Positions 36,177 to 44,542 of a stretch of DNA of 64,000 bases are shown in pieces. Source of the stretch: Bradyrhizobium sp. ARR65 (lineage in GTDB: Bacteria; Pseudomonadota; Alphaproteobacteria; Rhizobiales; Xanthobacteraceae); assembly GCF_000472385.1 (NCBI RefSeq), contig NZ_AWZU01000002.1, positions 62,001-126,000 of the forward strand, read 5' to 3'. Positions within the stretch are counted from its first letter, which is position 1. Every line of letters begins with the position of its first letter. The position numbers and the translations under genes were made by a program. The notes beneath the pieces are model-generated. The model had not been told where the DNA came from, did no database searches, and saw only the letters and a program-made list of their open reading frames with translations.

Positions 36177-37781
36177 CTAGCTCTCCGCGACCGCTTCGCC
36201 CCAGGCGTGGAAGACCTCGGTCGCGCCGCTGTTGGTATCGCCCGCGCGCAGCACCACGCTCGGGAAGGCGAACTTTCCGGGCCAGCTCTGCACCCGCGCC
36301 TCTTCATAATCGAATTGCCGGCGCATGAACTCGCGCACGTCCGGTGGAAGACGTGTGTCGCCGATCACGATCTTGCCTTCGCTGGCGTCGATCCGTGGCT
36401 GATGAATGGCCGCGTTCAAGTCCATGCCGAAATCCATCACAAAGGACAGGATCTGTGTCACGGCGGGCAGGATGCGGCGGCCGCCGGAAGCGCCGAGCGC
36501 GAGCCGCTTGCCGTCGGCGGTCTGCGCCACTACGGGCGTATAATTGGTCAGGCAGCGTTTGCCCGGCGCCAACGAGTTGGCCACCCCCGGCGTCGGATCA
36601 AACCACATGATGCCGTTGTTGAAGGTGATCCCGCTTTGCGGGGTGACGAATTTGGAGCCGAAGGTCGAGAGCAGCGTTTGCGTCACCGCCGCCATGTTGC
36701 CGTCGCGATCGACCACCGCGTAATGCGTGGTGCAGCTCGGCGCCAGATATTCGGCGCCGAGCGCGCGCCCCCTGTCGGCATCGCCCATGTCCTTCAGCCG
36801 GTCATCATAGGCCGCCTGCAGCGCGAGCGCATAGGCTGCGTAGACCACCGCGTTCGGCGCATTGCCCCCAGCCTGCGCCCGCAAATCGTCCTTCAACAAC
36901 AGCCGCAGCGTTTGCGCGAGCGTCGGTCCGGCCGTGAGCTCCGGTGTCGCGTAGACGCTGCCGCCGCGATAGGGAATCTTCAGCGGCTCGCGCAGATGGG
37001 CCTGGAACGAGGCGAGATCCTCCACCGACAGCGAGCCGCCGGCCGCTTGAATATCGGCCGCAATGCTGCGCGCTAGATCGCCTACATAGAAATCGCGTGC
37101 GCCAGCTTCGGCAAGCTGCGAAAGCGTCGCCTTGAGCCGATCCTGCGGCAGGCGGACAACGGACCGGATGCCCCATTGCGGCTGCGGCGGCAGGCCGTCT
37201 TTCAGGTAGGCGGCGGCGCTCGCAGGATACCGCCGCAAATCCGCCGCCGCGCTGCCGATCGCGAGCGCGGTCCACCAGTCCACCAGAAGACCATCGCCGG
37301 CGAGCACGACGCTCGGCGCGATTAGCTCGCGCCACGGCAGCTTGGCGTAGCGCCGGTGCGCTTCCGCGTGTCCGGCCACGACGCCGGGCACCGCGATCGA
37401 GGAGGGACCGTGCAAGTTGCGGTCATCCTTCACCCGCGGCCAGGGAAAGATGTCGGATGCTGCAGCCCCGTCGCCGGTGAGCGGATAGTCCTCGACGCGC
37501 AGGCTTTGCGGCGCGCGCATGCCGTAGTCGATCACCTCGTAGCGATCTTCTTTGGCACGGTAGAGCACCATCGCGCCGCCGCCGCCAATACCACTCATCC
37601 AGGGCTCTAGCACCCCGAGTGCAAAGCCCGTTGCGATTACCGCATCGACGCAATCGCCGCCTGCGCGCAACACCTCCGCGCCGACCTCGGCCGCACGCCG
37701 CGATTGTGAAGCAACGATGCCGCCCTTGGAGGTCACGGCAGGTTTTCGGATTTGCTGGAGGTTGGAGAAATGGTCGGACAT
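36177..37781 (-). CDS. Gamma-glutamyltransferase family protein
   Basis: A 534-aa N-terminal-nucleophile hydrolase of the gamma-glutamyltranspeptidase family. The autocleavage site with nucleophile Thr lies in SCTTHYAVVDRDGNMAAVTQTL-type sequence about two-thirds along, and the small-subunit motifs NNGIMWFDP, PGKR and ALGASGGRRILPAV follow. The N-terminal half has VDAVIATGFALGVLEPWMSGIGGGG. No signal peptide is evident, unlike classical periplasmic Ggt, so a cytoplasmic transferase or acylase-like role is possible. It is divergent from the methyltransferase gene. Confidence 0.88.
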   Translation of the reverse strand: MSDHFSNLQQIRKPAVTSKGGIVASQSRRAAEVGAEVLRAGGDCVDAVIATGFALGVLEPWMSGIGGGGAMVLYRAKEDRYEVIDYGMRAPQSLRVEDYPLTGDGAAASDIFPWPRVKDDRNLHGPSSIAVPGVVAGHAEAHRRYAKLPWRELIAPSVVLAGDGLLVDWWTALAIGSAAADLRRYPASAAAYLKDGLPPQPQWGIRSVVRLPQDRLKATLSQLAEAGARDFYVGDLARSIAADIQAAGGSLSVEDLASFQAHLREPLKIPYRGGSVYATPELTAGPTLAQTLRLLLKDDLRAQAGGNAPNAVVYAAYALALQAAYDDRLKDMGDADRGRALGAEYLAPSCTTHYAVVDRDGNMAAVTQTLLSTFGSKFVTPQSGITFNNGIMWFDPTPGVANSLAPGKRCLTNYTPVVAQTADGKRLALGASGGRRILPAVTQILSFVMDFGMDLNAAIHQPRIDASEGKIVIGDTRLPPDVREFMRRQFDYEEARVQSWPGKFAFPSVVLRAGDTNSGATEVFHAWGEAVAES

Positions 37782-37976
37782 TGGCTTCTTTCACGCTGGC
37801 ATTTCCGCGACAAGTGTGCGTAACAGCCGTACTAAGTCCTTGTCCAGATCGCCGCTGCCGGTCAGCGTTGCGAAGATAGACATCTTCTAGGACCGCTCGA
37901 CATTGCGGAGGTGCGGCAGATGCGGTGGGGTGATAGAGCAGCGCCGGGGGCGTGATCAACTCTGTCAGGATTCCCA

Positions 37977-38633
37977 ATGCCACCCCATGACCTTGGCGCA
38001 ATCAATCCGTTCGGCCCGATCCATGATCCCAAAGTGAGGGCCATCATTGAACGGCTGCACACCACGCGGCGGTTTCCCGAGCGCGGCGGCGGACCGCGTC
38101 AAAACCATGATCCCGAAGCGTTTGCGGATTATGGTTTCTCCATTCATCCCGACCAGGGTGACCTGATCTATCTGTTGTGCCGCGGCATGGGTGCACGGCG
38201 GGTGGTGGATTTTGCCACATCGGTCGGCATGTCGGCGCTCTATTTCGCCGCCGCCATGCGCGACAACGGCGGCGGTCTCGTGATCGGATCCGAACTGGTG
38301 GCTGCGAAAGTGGCGGCGGCGCGAGCGAATCTCACTGATGCCGGACTTGAGCGTTATGTGGAGATACGCGAGGGCGATGCGCGCAAGACGCTGCGCGATC
38401 TCGGCGGCGGAATCGACTTCGCCTTGATTGACGGCTGGCCCGCGCCACAAGGGCCGTCGCTGGCCAGGGAAGTGATCGAGATCGTTGCGCCGCAATTGCG
38501 CGTCGGCGGATACGTCCTGAACGACAACGCGGAAGCCGATTTCCTGGCATTCATCCGCGATCCCGACAACGGCTTTATCTCCATGACGCTGCCCCTGAAA
38601 GGTGGAACGGAGCTGGCGCTGAAGATGCGGTGA
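37977..38633 (+). CDS. Class I SAM-dependent (O-)methyltransferase
   Basis: A 218-aa Rossmann-type methyltransferase. SAM motif I is VVDFATSVGMSALYFAAA, with the acidic ribose-binding residue in VIGSELVAAKV, then motif DARKTL and the DFALIDGWP strand. The layout resembles the caffeoyl-CoA/catechol O-methyltransferase group. The substrate is unknown. It stands alone between the divergent GGT-like gene and a repeat-bearing gap. Confidence 0.82.
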   Translation: MPPHDLGAINPFGPIHDPKVRAIIERLHTTRRFPERGGGPRQNHDPEAFADYGFSIHPDQGDLIYLLCRGMGARRVVDFATSVGMSALYFAAAMRDNGGGLVIGSELVAAKVAAARANLTDAGLERYVEIREGDARKTLRDLGGGIDFALIDGWPAPQGPSLAREVIEIVAPQLRVGGYVLNDNAEADFLAFIRDPDNGFISMTLPLKGGTELALKMR

Positions 38634-38936
38634 GCAGCGGATGTCGGCATGTAAGGCGTGAGCTATGTCAGGACACGCGTATCGCTCCGCTTACGCGGGC
38701 AACCTTCGCGCGCCCGCGCGAAATGTAGGGTGGGTGAAACCAAGGGTGCCACGTTTCACGATCGAGTTCCGGGAATGGTGGGCACGGCGCGATGCGCCTT
38801 CGACCACGCTACGACCACGTCGTCCCGGCGTAGGTCGGAACCCATAAGCCCAGGCGCCGTTTATGCGAAGGAAATTGCCCCTTGTAACTGCCGACAAATT
38901 CGGCGGTAGAGCGACGGCATTCGTCGGCGCAGCGAC
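38634..38936. other. Intergenic region with degenerate repeat
   Basis: About 300 bp without a supported gene. From 38727 it contains TAGGGTGGGTGAAAC and then GTTTCAC (arms GTGAAAC/GTTTCAC at 38735-38741 and 38754-38760), a decayed relative of the element at 9550-9639. Short open frames here overlap one another on both strands and look like noise. Confidence 0.5.
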
Positions 38937-39446
38937 TTACACGGTTGCAGACTGCCGGGCCGCCGCTTCGCGGCCGCGCTGCGCCGAGGCATAGACCAGC
39001 GGCAGCTCCGTCGTGGACTTGATCTGCTCCATCGCGAACATCGAGGAGACGTCGTAGAGATCGATCTTCTCGATCAGTCGCCGATAGAGTTCGTCATAGG
39101 CGCGGATATCAGGCACCACGGCGCGGATCAGATAATCGACGTCGCCGCTCAGGCGGAAAAAGTCGACGACCTCTGGGAAGCCGATCACGATCTTTCTGAA
39201 ACGATCCACCCATTCCGCATTGTGCTGATTGGTCTTGACCGCGATGAAGACGCTGACGCCGAGGTTCAGCTTCTCCGGATCGAGCAGCGCGACGCGCCGG
39301 CGGATATAGCCCGCGTTCTCCAGTTTCTGGATCCGCCGCCAGCACGGGGTGGCGCTCAGTCCGACCTTGTCGCCGATGTCCTGCACCGAGATCGTGCTGT
39401 CCACCTGGAGTATAGCCAGGATTTTACGATCAAGTTCATCGAGCAT
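38937..39446 (-). CDS. Lrp/AsnC family regulator
   Basis: A 169-aa feast/famine regulator. The N-terminal helix-turn-helix (residues 4-60: LDRKILAILQVDSTISVQDIGDKVGLSATPCWRRIQKLENAG) is followed by the RAM ligand-binding domain, with FRLSGDVDYLIRAVVPDI as its typical strand-turn. An extra Ala-rich tail ends the protein. It is divergent from the IclR gene with a 195-bp AT-rich gap between, where either protein could bind. The target genes are not evident. Confidence 0.9.
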   Translation of the reverse strand: MLDELDRKILAILQVDSTISVQDIGDKVGLSATPCWRRIQKLENAGYIRRRVALLDPEKLNLGVSVFIAVKTNQHNAEWVDRFRKIVIGFPEVVDFFRLSGDVDYLIRAVVPDIRAYDELYRRLIEKIDLYDVSSMFAMEQIKSTTELPLVYASAQRGREAAARQSATV

Positions 39447-39601
39447 GCGGCCTCCAAGGTTTAGGAAATTTGTATCGTCAGATCGTGCTTGTGGGTAATA
39501 TTATTCCACGATATCGGCTCCAACCAGCAAAAATATTCGTCAGGCTGCACGCAAACACGGCAGCATCTCTTGGGGAAGAACGGCGCGGTCGCGCCCGAGC
39601 T

Positions 39602-39618
39602 TGTCCGAATATTAGACA
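39602..39618. promoter_or_regulatory. Possible IclR-type operator
   Basis: TGTCCGAATATTAGACA has TGTC/GACA ends around an AT centre and lies 24 nt before the IclR start. The inner positions do not all pair. A weaker dyad, GTGG...CCAC, occurs at 39491-39509 nearer the Lrp gene. Both are only candidates. Confidence 0.3.
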
Positions 39619-39641
39619 GAAATGATAAATAGAAAGAATAT

Positions 39642-40577
39642 ATGGACGAATACCTGAATTTGGGTTTATCTCAGGTCATGTCCTCTGCAGCGCGGCGTAA
39701 GCCAGCCTTCATTCCGTCCTCATCCGCAGAAGCTGTGCTTGCCGAGAGCGCTGGCGATGCGGCTTTCGCTACGACGCTTGCGAAGGGGCTGGTGGTGCTC
39801 GAGGCTTTCGAGGCCGGCGCGCCCATGCTCGGCAACATGGAGCTTGCGGCGCGCACCGGGATTCCCAGGCCGACCGTTGCGCGGTTGACGCACACGCTCG
39901 CCGAGCTCGGCTATCTCCGCTACGACGAAGACCTCGCGAAATACCGGCTTGCGGCGCGGGTCTTGCGCATGGCCCACCCGCTTCTGTCCGGCATGCAATT
40001 TCGCCAGGTCGCGCGACCTCTGATGCAGGAGCTCGCGGCGAGCGTCCGTGGGACGGTCTCGATCGGCCTGCTCGACGGCACCGCGACGATCTATGTCGAG
40101 ACGGCGAGATCGGGCGATGTCGGGCCCCACGTTCCCGACATAGGTATGCCGATTCCCGTCGTCAGTACGGCGATGGGACGGGCGGCGGCTGCGTTATTGC
40201 CCGCGGCGGAGTCTGCGCTGTTGGAGCAGCAGATCATGGCCGACGACGCCGCCTTGTGGTCTGCCCATCGCGACAAGTATCAGGCCGGTATCAGGCAATG
40301 CGCGGATCGAGGATTCTGTACTTGCTTTGGCGAGTACATGCCTTCCATTCACGCCGTTGCCGCGCCGCTGTTTTGCGCGCAAAGCCTGGGGCAATTCTTT
40401 TCCATCAATTGCGGCATCCCTGCTTTCCGCCTGCAGTCCGGGCAGCTCGAGGCGGAAATCGGCCCGCGCATCAGGGCGCTTGCCGTCAGTATCCGCGCGC
40501 TCGCCAACGAGGCCGAGCCGACGATCGAGCCACGCGAGCCAAACAAAAAGAAGACCGCGAAAAGCGGTAGAGGGTGA
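39642..40577 (+). CDS. IclR family regulator
   Basis: A 311-aa regulator. The N-terminal winged helix (about residues 45-105) includes VLEAFEAGAPMLGNMELAARTGIPRPTVARLTHTLAELGYL. The C-terminal GAF-like effector domain contains RGTVSIGLLDGTATIYVETA and ends near residue 295, followed by a lysine-rich tail. The ATG at 39642 and another at 39678 are both possible starts. Its stop overlaps the GTG of a CoA-transferase remnant. Confidence 0.88.
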   Translation: MDEYLNLGLSQVMSSAARRKPAFIPSSSAEAVLAESAGDAAFATTLAKGLVVLEAFEAGAPMLGNMELAARTGIPRPTVARLTHTLAELGYLRYDEDLAKYRLAARVLRMAHPLLSGMQFRQVARPLMQELAASVRGTVSIGLLDGTATIYVETARSGDVGPHVPDIGMPIPVVSTAMGRAAAALLPAAESALLEQQIMADDAALWSAHRDKYQAGIRQCADRGFCTCFGEYMPSIHAVAAPLFCAQSLGQFFSINCGIPAFRLQSGQLEAEIGPRIRALAVSIRALANEAEPTIEPREPNKKKTAKSGRG

Positions 40578-40783
40578 CAGCGCTCGACATGATCACGCGC
40601 GTGCCCGGCCGGGATTTCGGCTCGGTGGTGATGGCCAATGTCGTGCCGCGCTTCACCGTCGATCTCGCGCAGATGCGCAACGCCGCCGGCAATGTGGGGC
40701 AGGATAATCGCGAGGTGTATCAGGATTGGCTTGGCTTTCGGAAAGGGGAGATCGAACAGCTCAGCCGCAAGAAGATGATCTGA
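40574..40783 (+). pseudogene. CaiB/BaiF (family III) CoA-transferase, C-terminal remnant
   Basis: A 69-codon frame whose product matches only the last part of family III CoA-transferases: a VMANVVPRF strand, then the typical ending with VGQDNREVYQDWLGF, a GEIEQL helix and a hydrophobic last residue. Full enzymes are about 400 aa, so more than 300 residues including the catalytic aspartate are missing. It begins with a GTG overlapping the IclR stop, which gives an oddly neat junction for a deletion. It could still be translated but cannot be an active transferase. Confidence 0.6.
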
Positions 40784-40874
40784 CGGCCAAATTGTATGCC
40801 GATGCATGTCCGCGCTGAAAACAAAAAGGGGCGCGGAACGCCTAACAACAAGAAGCAAGACAGGGAGAGGAGTG

Positions 40875-42239
40875 ATGGCATCAAACGATCGGGCGGTCCG
40901 CGATCCGCGGCGGGCCTGGGTCATTGTCGGCATGATGGTGATCTTCATGCTGATCAATTTCGCAGACAAGGCCGTCATCGGTCTCGCCGCAGGGCCCATC
41001 ATCAGGGATCTCCATCTCACCAACGAGCAGTTCGGTCAGATCGGCAGCGCCTTCTTCCTGCTCTTTTCGATCTCGGCGGCCTTGGTCGGCTTTCTCGTCA
41101 ATCGTGTTCCGACAAAGATCGTCCTGGTCGTCATGGCCTTCATCTGGGCTCTGACGCAGTTGCCGATGCTGGGCCTTGTGTCGCTTCCTGTGCTCGCGGC
41201 GAGCCGCGTCGTTCTCGGTGCCGGCGAGGGGCCTGCCTATCCGGTCGCGCTGCACGCCGTCTACAAATGGTTTCCGAACGACAGCCGCGCATTTCCGACA
41301 GGCTTTGTCTCGATCGGTGGCCCGCTGGGCATCGGCCTTGCCGCGCCGCTGCTGACTTGGATCATCCTGACCTATAGCTGGCACGCCGCGTTCGGGTTTC
41401 TTGGTGTCTCAGGCCTGATCTGGGTCGTGATCTGGCTGGTGGTCGGCAAGGAGGGGCCGCTCGATGCGCATCAGGTCGAGGCGGGCGGCGCGGGGCTGGA
41501 ATATGTGCCCTATTCCGCGCTGCTGATGTCGCGCACATTCATCGGGGTCACGCTCGCGGGCTTTGCGGCTTACTGGGCGGTGACGTTGGCCGTCGTCTGG
41601 CTGCCATCCTTTCTCATCAGGGCCGCCGGATATTCGCCGACGGCCACGGGATGGATCGTCATGCTTCCGCCGATCCTGCAGCTCTGTCTGTCTCCGACCC
41701 TGGGCTTTATCTCGCAGAAGCTGCGCGCACTCGGCGTCTCGAGCCGGGTATCGCGCGGCGTGCTGACAAGTGCCTGCGTCACGGTCGCGGGCGTTGCGAT
41801 GACTCTGCTGTCGAAATCGGCGGGCGAGCTTGCGCAGATCCCACTCGTCATGATGTCGTTTGCAGTCGCCAGCGTCACCTTTGCCCTCGGGCCGCCGCTA
41901 GTGGGCGAAATCAGCCCGGTGCGTCAGCGCGGCGCCATGCTCGGCATCAGCAACGGCCTGTTCACGCTGGCCGGTCTCGTCGCGCCTTGGCTGATGGGGC
42001 ACATCGTGGACGTCGGCGCAAATCCCGCTCAAGGTTTTAGGGACGGCTTCATGTTCGCCGGCCTATTGATCGTCGCCGGCGGATTGCTGGCGATGATCCT
42101 CATCAATCCGGAGAGCGACCAGGCACGCTTCGGGCGACGCGGGCCTGCCATCGGCGGCGAGCCGAACCCCGATCAGCGGCCTGCGCTGCTGGCCACAGCC
42201 GGCGAAGGCGATGTGGCATGCTTGCCCAACGCGAGATAG
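40875..42239 (+). CDS. MFS transporter (anion:cation symporter-like)
   Basis: A 454-aa major facilitator with twelve predicted segments. It fits the ACS branch (NFADKAVIGLAAGPIIRDLHLT at segment 1, GAGEGPAYPVALHAVYKWFP near segment 4), whose members carry organic anions such as sugar acids. I chose the ATG at 40875 because GGGAGAGGAG directly precedes it. Its last 67 bp overlap the end of the convergent NCS1 permease gene, and the tail after the last segment is about 40 residues long. The substrate is unknown. Confidence 0.87.
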   Translation: MASNDRAVRDPRRAWVIVGMMVIFMLINFADKAVIGLAAGPIIRDLHLTNEQFGQIGSAFFLLFSISAALVGFLVNRVPTKIVLVVMAFIWALTQLPMLGLVSLPVLAASRVVLGAGEGPAYPVALHAVYKWFPNDSRAFPTGFVSIGGPLGIGLAAPLLTWIILTYSWHAAFGFLGVSGLIWVVIWLVVGKEGPLDAHQVEAGGAGLEYVPYSALLMSRTFIGVTLAGFAAYWAVTLAVVWLPSFLIRAAGYSPTATGWIVMLPPILQLCLSPTLGFISQKLRALGVSSRVSRGVLTSACVTVAGVAMTLLSKSAGELAQIPLVMMSFAVASVTFALGPPLVGEISPVRQRGAMLGISNGLFTLAGLVAPWLMGHIVDVGANPAQGFRDGFMFAGLLIVAGGLLAMILINPESDQARFGRRGPAIGGEPNPDQRPALLATAGEGDVACLPNAR

Positions 42240-43591
42240 ACTGTGCCCGACACAACGATGCCGGCCAGCCAGCTCAGATCGGCGCCGCCCAAGAGATTGA
42301 TCGAAATCGGTCCCTGCAGCGCACCGACCAGGCCGTCCTCCAAACACCATCCGGCCACGAGCCCGGCGAGGAAAGCGATGATGCCGCCCCAATTGACGTC
42401 GCCATAGGCGCTCGTGTCCGGCGAACAGTAGAGTTCGCCGACGTCGATATGTCCTTTGCGCTTGACGAAGAAATCGGCCAGCACCACGCCCGCCCAAGGG
42501 CTCATCCAAAGCAACAGGCTGATCATCCAGTTATCGAACGCCTTCGCGAAGGATGGCGCGAAGATGAAGTAGATCGTCACCAAATAGCCGGCCACGCCGA
42601 CGATGATCGTCAATGCGAAGCGCGAGAAGTTAAGCCCCGCGCTCAACGCAGCCAGCGCCGCCGAATACACATTGAGGATGTTGGTGGCGATGGGGCCGTG
42701 CAGCACCAGCAGCAGAACCAGAATGCTGGTCGGCCCGCCGAACACAGCGCTGACCATCTTGGCGGGATCGGTGTCCAGCGTCGTGCTGGCGATCGTGGCC
42801 CCGAGAATGGCGAGCGACACGGTCGGCACGAACATTCCGATATAGCTGTACCAGAACACGGAGCTCGAAGGGATGCTGCGCGGCACGAACCTCGAATAGT
42901 CGGACGCCCAGGTGACCCACGAAATGCCCCAGCCGACGCCGATCGCGGTCATCAACAGTGTGAGCATCGCCATATGCGCGCCGGGCGGCAACGAACTGAC
43001 CAGGCCCCAATTGACCACACCGGGGCGCGTCCACGCCAAGATGCTCATCAGCACCATGATCGCGATGGTGACCGGCACCGTATATTTCTCGAAGGTGCGG
43101 ATCGCATAGAAGCCGTAGACGCCGATCCCAACCTGCAGCGCCATCACCAGCGTGATGACCAGGATCTCGATCATCCACGTATCGGGAACGCCAAATTGCG
43201 CGAGAATGGCGACGGCGATCTTGACCGGGAAATAGGTGTTCACGCCGATCCAGCACAGCGTCATCAGGAACATCAGGGTGCTGGGCAGGTAAGCGCCGCG
43301 AACGCCGAATGCGGAGCGGCTCAGCACCATCTGATTGACGCCGGTCTTGTGCCCCATCACGGTGAACGCGGCGAAAATCGCGCAGCCGACGATGTTTCCG
43401 ATCACGATGACCGCGATCGTCTCCGACAATCCGAGCTTCAGGACGATGCCGAGCGCACCTAGCGCCCAGTTCACCGGCGCAATATTGGCGCCGGCCCAAA
43501 TCCACATCTGCTGCGGTCCGGTCGAGTCCCTGTCAGCATCCGGAATAGGCTCGATGCTATGGATATCGGCACGAAGCTCGGAATTTCCCAT
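42173..43591 (-). CDS. NCS1 family nucleobase/hydantoin-type permease
   Basis: A 472-aa transporter of the NCS1 family (cytosine, purines, allantoin, hydantoins). Typical features are WIWAGANIAPVNWALGALG at segment 1, the GVRGAYLPSTL loop, WVTWASDYSRFVP near segment 6, and the late LADFFVKRKG. Twelve hydrophobic segments are visible. The ATG at 43591 is chosen because upstream residues are not family-like. A 20-bp palindrome 14-33 nt before the start is nearly identical to the one in front of the amidohydrolase gene, tying it to MarR control and to the heterocycle cluster. Confidence 0.9.
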   Translation of the reverse strand: MGNSELRADIHSIEPIPDADRDSTGPQQMWIWAGANIAPVNWALGALGIVLKLGLSETIAVIVIGNIVGCAIFAAFTVMGHKTGVNQMVLSRSAFGVRGAYLPSTLMFLMTLCWIGVNTYFPVKIAVAILAQFGVPDTWMIEILVITLVMALQVGIGVYGFYAIRTFEKYTVPVTIAIMVLMSILAWTRPGVVNWGLVSSLPPGAHMAMLTLLMTAIGVGWGISWVTWASDYSRFVPRSIPSSSVFWYSYIGMFVPTVSLAILGATIASTTLDTDPAKMVSAVFGGPTSILVLLLVLHGPIATNILNVYSAALAALSAGLNFSRFALTIIVGVAGYLVTIYFIFAPSFAKAFDNWMISLLLWMSPWAGVVLADFFVKRKGHIDVGELYCSPDTSAYGDVNWGGIIAFLAGLVAGWCLEDGLVGALQGPISINLLGGADLSWLAGIVVSGTVYLALGKHATSPSPAVASSAGR

Positions 43592-43604
43592 GACTGCCCC
43601 CACG

Positions 43605-43624
43605 ATGCGAAGTACGCTTCGTAT
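43605..43624. promoter_or_regulatory. MarR-type operator, permease copy
   Basis: ATGCGAAGTACGCTTCGTAT matches 17 of 20 positions of the perfect palindrome at 44473-44492. It lies 14-33 nt upstream of the permease start, where bound repressor would block transcription. Confidence 0.65.
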
Positions 43625-43882
43625 CTCCGTGAGCAACAATCATGCCACGGAAAATCCTTGCTCCCGCATCTTCATCTGGCCGTGTGATCGGAAGCCTGCC
43701 TAAATGCGCGCCACCGAGAATTGGCTTCGTCTTTTCAAGGGCGGGGCCACGGTTGCGGTCAGCCAATTTCGCTGCGAAACCGGGTTATCGCGTCATTGCG
43801 AATGGAATTGTTGGTGCATGCGGCAGGCGATCAGAAACTGGGCAGTCCAAGCCAAGAGGGCGGCAGATTGATGCCGCGGCGT

Positions 43883-44377
43883 TCAATCGAATAGGGCAGC
43901 CACGCTGTCGCGATTGGCGTTGCCCGCCACGATGCGCTGCATCATGTCAATGAATAAAGCCCGTTCCCGTTCGCTCAGATTGGCGATCGTGGCGCGATGC
44001 GCCGCCCGCGCGGAAGCTTCGATCTTGTTGAGGAGGGCAGTCCCCGCGGCAGTCAACTTACACATTCGCGCACGGCGGTCATTCTGATCGACGGCTCGTT
44101 CGACGAGGTTGCGGGCGGCCAGCCGCTTGAGTGCGCCGGTCGTTGTGGTCCGGTCGAGCGCGATATCGGCCGCTAATGTGGTCTGATCGGCGGTTCCGCG
44201 CACCTCCAGTGCGGAAAGCAGGCTGTATTGCAGCGGCGTGATTTCGAACCTGCCGCAGGCCTCCTGGAACAGCGCAACATGGATTTGATGCAGGCGGCGG
44301 ATCAGAAATCCGGGTCGCTGCGACAATGGCCATGGGCGATGCTTCGCCTCTCCGCGACGTCTTTTCGGTTGCCGCAA
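43883..44377 (-). CDS. MarR family regulator
   Basis: A 164-aa winged-helix regulator. The recognition region is ITPLQYSLLSALEVRGTADQTTLAADIALDRTTTTGALKRL with wing RAVDQNDRRARMCKLTAAG. It is flanked by dimerisation helices. The start is a TTG at 44377, the best available in the frame, though the basic N terminus (RQPKRRRGEAKHR) leaves the exact start uncertain. It is divergent from the amidohydrolase gene, with a perfect 24-bp palindrome between them, and is the evident regulator of both that operon and the NCS1 permease. Confidence 0.87.
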   Translation of the reverse strand: MRQPKRRRGEAKHRPWPLSQRPGFLIRRLHQIHVALFQEACGRFEITPLQYSLLSALEVRGTADQTTLAADIALDRTTTTGALKRLAARNLVERAVDQNDRRARMCKLTAAGTALLNKIEASARAAHRATIANLSERERALFIDMMQRIVAGNANRDSVAALFD

Positions 44378-44470
44378 CGCACAGTCTCCCAGCCTTGGCG
44401 AACCCCGCGCGAATAGCTCGATTCGGGCGCCGTTGCCATCGGCGGATCATGGCACGAAGCTTGCTTGGAA

Positions 44471-44494
44471 AAATACGAAGTATACTTCGTATTT
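44471..44494. promoter_or_regulatory. MarR-type operator, amidohydrolase copy
   Basis: A perfect 24-bp palindrome; the central 20 bases are ATACGAAGTATACTTCGTAT (44473-44492). It lies between the divergent MarR and amidohydrolase genes, 49 bp before the latter. The repeated half-site is CGAAGTA. Confidence 0.75.
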
Positions 44495-44542
44495 CCGGAG
44501 AGCGGGAGCGAACCCGCCAGCGAGTCAAAAGGAGAAGTGTTC

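Noticed and set aside
42218..43462. A 414-codon plus-strand frame opposite the NCS1 permease
   Set aside because: The product is a string of charged residues with no hydrophobic core. The minus-strand frame is a clear twelve-segment permease.
43642..43953. A 103-codon frame between the permease and MarR genes
   Set aside because: It is Arg/Pro/Cys-rich with no domain pattern, has no good ribosome-binding site, and runs into the end of the MarR gene on the other strand.
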